A stretch of 5,389 nucleotides of DNA, from contig CAYZQI010000232.1 in assembly GCA_964480455.1 (NCBI GenBank), positions 1-5,389 on the forward strand. The letters are read 5' to 3'. Numbering within the stretch: the first letter of the stretch is position 1; the number at the start of each line of letters is the position of its first letter. The notes beneath the pieces were generated by a model. That model did not search any database and was not told the origin of the DNA. It saw nothing but the letters and a program-made list of their open reading frames with translations. This DNA comes from JAABSX01 sp964480455 (GTDB taxonomy: Bacteria; Bacteroidota; Bacteroidia; Cytophagales; Microscillaceae). Shown here in pieces: positions 3,704 through 5,389 of the stretch. The position numbers and the translations under genes were made by a program.

Positions 3704-5389
3704 ATGAAAGAGAAAGTAAAATATCCTTATGGAGTGAGCAACTTTGAGAAACTCATCAAAGAAAACTACTTGCTCGTGGATAAAACAAATTACATAGAGC
3801 TATTAGAAGATAACCAAAGCTATGTATCTTTCCTGCGTCCTCGCAAGATAGGCAAGAGTTTGTTTGTATCTATTTTGGAATATTACTACGACATCAAGCA
3901 CAAAGATAAATTTGAAACACTATTTGGCAACACTTATATCGGGCAAAATCCTACGCCTTTGGCAAATAGCTACAGAGTCCTAAAATTTGATTTTAGTGGC
4001 ATCAACACCAATACTAGACAAAGTACAGAAGAAGGTTTTTTGAAAAATATCAAAATCACTCTCGAGAGTTTTATAAACAAGTACGGGCTATTTGATACGC
4101 AAAAGACTCAAAAAATCTTGGCTGAAAATGTCCCTGCTCAAATCATTGGTGCTTTTCTACAAGCTTACGACACCGAAGAAACTCCTATTTATTTGCTTAT
4201 AGATGAATATGACCACTTTACGAATGAAATTCTCTGGCGTAATTTATCAGAATTTCAAACCAGTGTGTCGCAAGATGGCTATATGCGTAAGTTTTATGAA
4301 AACATCAAAGTAGCCACACAATCAGGGGTAATCAATAGATTTTTTATTACAGGCGTGTCGCCCATTACCTTAGACAGCCTTACCAGTGGATTTAATATAG
4401 TAACCCACCTTACCCACGCAGAAGAGTTTCACGATATGGTAGGTTTTACAGAAGAAGAGGTAGGTCAATTACTAGATAATTGCTTAGAAGATACACATCA
4501 GAGAAAAAGCATTTTAAAAGACCTCAAATTCTGGTACAATGGCTATAAGTTTAACAAACATATTGCGCATACAATTTATAATTCCAACATGACTTTGTTT
4601 TTTTTGAAAGAATTTATGAAAAAACAAAGGTATCCCGACCTTATGCTCGACCCGAACATCATGCCCGATTATGGCAAACTAAAGAAGATGTTTGAAGTCG
4701 CCAATTTTCTCGGGAATATAGAAATTCTGCACGAAATCCTCGAGACAGGGCAAATAGAAAGCGAACAAATCTACCAGTTTGATTTTAGCAGACCCTTCGG
4801 AAAAACCGCCTTTGTCAATTTTTTACATTACCTAGGCAACCTCACCATCAAAGGCGAAAGCGATACAGGGGTGAGTGTGATTTACAAAGTACCCAATCAA
4901 GTCATCAAAGAATTGTATTGGCAATACTATGCCTTTATTTTACAGCAAAGAGCCGAATTTGAGTATGAAGAAGACGGCATCAAAGACGCTATTTTTAAGG
5001 CTTCGGCAGGCAATATTGAGCCTTTCTTGAAACTGATAGAAAAGAGCCTCAAAGTACTTTCTAACCGTGATTTTCAGCGGTTCAATGAAAAATACGTCAA
5101 AATGCTGATGACAGCCTACTCGCACCAAGGCAATGCTTTTCACGTCATCTCGGAGCGAGAAACCGATAACGGTAAATACGTAGATTTAGAACTCTACATC
5201 CGCCCCAACAATACCAAAACACACGCCCAATATGTCTTTGAAATCAAATACCTCAAAAAAGAGGAAGAGCAAACCTTTGAGGCAGTAAAAGAATCTGCCA
5301 AAATACAGCTACAAAGCTACCTGCAAAATGACGCTATCCTACAAAGCAAAAAAGACCTGAGAGCATTCACCGTGATTTTTGTCAAAGAT
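3704..5389 (+). CDS. AAA-ATPase-like / PD-(D/E)XK nuclease protein (PF09820-PF08011 type), 3'-partial
   Basis: 562 codons are open from the ATG to the window edge with no stop. The start is fixed by the family's opening block, PYGVSNFEKL (8-17) and YLLVDKT (22-28). The ATPase part has PRKIGKS (46-52), the family's P-loop, which lacks the usual first glycine; a Walker B-like LLIDEYD (164-170); FFITGVSP (213-220); and FWYNGYKF (276-283). The C-terminal nuclease-like domain has Glu484 in SERETDNGK, Asp494 in YVDLEL, FEIKYL with Glu513 and Lys515, and QLQSY (535-539), together a complete PD-(D/E)XK-type site. FTVIFVKD at the edge is close to the usual end, so few residues should be missing. The family is often present in many copies in Bacteroidota, and its cellular role is not established. 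It is divergent from the Uma2 fusion gene. The family call is strong. Confidence 0.92.
   Translation, partial: MKEKVKYPYGVSNFEKLIKENYLLVDKTNYIELLEDNQSYVSFLRPRKIGKSLFVSILEYYYDIKHKDKFETLFGNTYIGQNPTPLANSYRVLKFDFSGINTNTRQSTEEGFLKNIKITLESFINKYGLFDTQKTQKILAENVPAQIIGAFLQAYDTEETPIYLLIDEYDHFTNEILWRNLSEFQTSVSQDGYMRKFYENIKVATQSGVINRFFITGVSPITLDSLTSGFNIVTHLTHAEEFHDMVGFTEEEVGQLLDNCLEDTHQRKSILKDLKFWYNGYKFNKHIAHTIYNSNMTLFFLKEFMKKQRYPDLMLDPNIMPDYGKLKKMFEVANFLGNIEILHEILETGQIESEQIYQFDFSRPFGKTAFVNFLHYLGNLTIKGESDTGVSVIYKVPNQVIKELYWQYYAFILQQRAEFEYEEDGIKDAIFKASAGNIEPFLKLIEKSLKVLSNRDFQRFNEKYVKMLMTAYSHQGNAFHVISERETDNGKYVDLELYIRPNNTKTHAQYVFEIKYLKKEEEQTFEAVKESAKIQLQSYLQNDAILQSKKDLRAFTVIFVKD

Noticed and set aside
4940..5143. 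Minus-strand open frame of 67 codons opposite the ATPase gene
   Set aside because: It lies wholly within the strongly supported nuclease domain frame and has no recognisable motif.
1..5389. CRISPR array, tRNA, rRNA or insertion sequence
   Set aside because: No regularly spaced repeats, no cloverleaf or rRNA-like segments, and no transposase frame or terminal repeats were seen. The only large repeat is the antitoxin duplication.

Overview
The window most likely comes from a member of the Bacteroidota, perhaps a Cytophagales-like gliding bacterium. Four things suggest this: AT-rich DNA, no purine-rich Shine-Dalgarno sequences before the starts, several exact matches to the Bacteroidota -7 promoter element TAnnTTTG, and a gene set (AAA-ATPase-like/PD-(D/E)XK protein, Uma2 nucleases, PIN toxin) that is common as accessory DNA in that phylum. 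The taxonomic call is inference; no rRNA or core gene is present.

Layout. Positions 51-611 (-) hold a peptidoglycan-binding/N-acetylmuramoyl-L-alanine amidase that stops before the C-terminal zinc ligands. A divergent intergenic region (612-775) with a good Bacteroidota promoter leads into a Uma2-family nuclease (776-1366, +). A small hairpin lies between this gene and a run of four minus-strand genes. In transcription order these are a Uma2 nuclease with an extra N-terminal domain (3574-2774), an orphan antitoxin-like gene (2626-2303) followed by a five-codon relic of a toxin gene, a second antitoxin-like gene (2178-1849), and a PIN-domain VapC-type toxin (1852-1394) whose ATG overlaps the antitoxin stop as ATGA. 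A second divergent intergenic region (3575-3703) carries a 9-bp inverted repeat and mirrored promoter elements. It leads into a 562-codon AAA-ATPase-like/PD-(D/E)XK nuclease gene that runs off the right edge (3704 to 5389, +).

How the genes relate. The central block is a toxin-antitoxin locus that has been tandemly duplicated. The two antitoxin copies are about 97% identical in DNA over their 5' arms (including an 18-nt leader) and about 96% over their 3' arms, yet the middle 29-31 codons have diverged. Only one copy keeps a toxin. The same N-terminal beta-alpha-beta-like module (M-x-T-x-x-L ... L-x-x-x-L-A-x-x-L-G-V) also begins the neighbouring Uma2 nuclease, so three consecutive genes seem to share an antitoxin-type N-terminus, in one case fused to a nuclease. 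This is the most unusual feature seen here. The window encodes three predicted PD-(D/E)XK nucleases and one PIN ribonuclease in about 5 kb. That fits an accessory or conflict-gene region, although no transposase, integrase or other mobility gene is visible.
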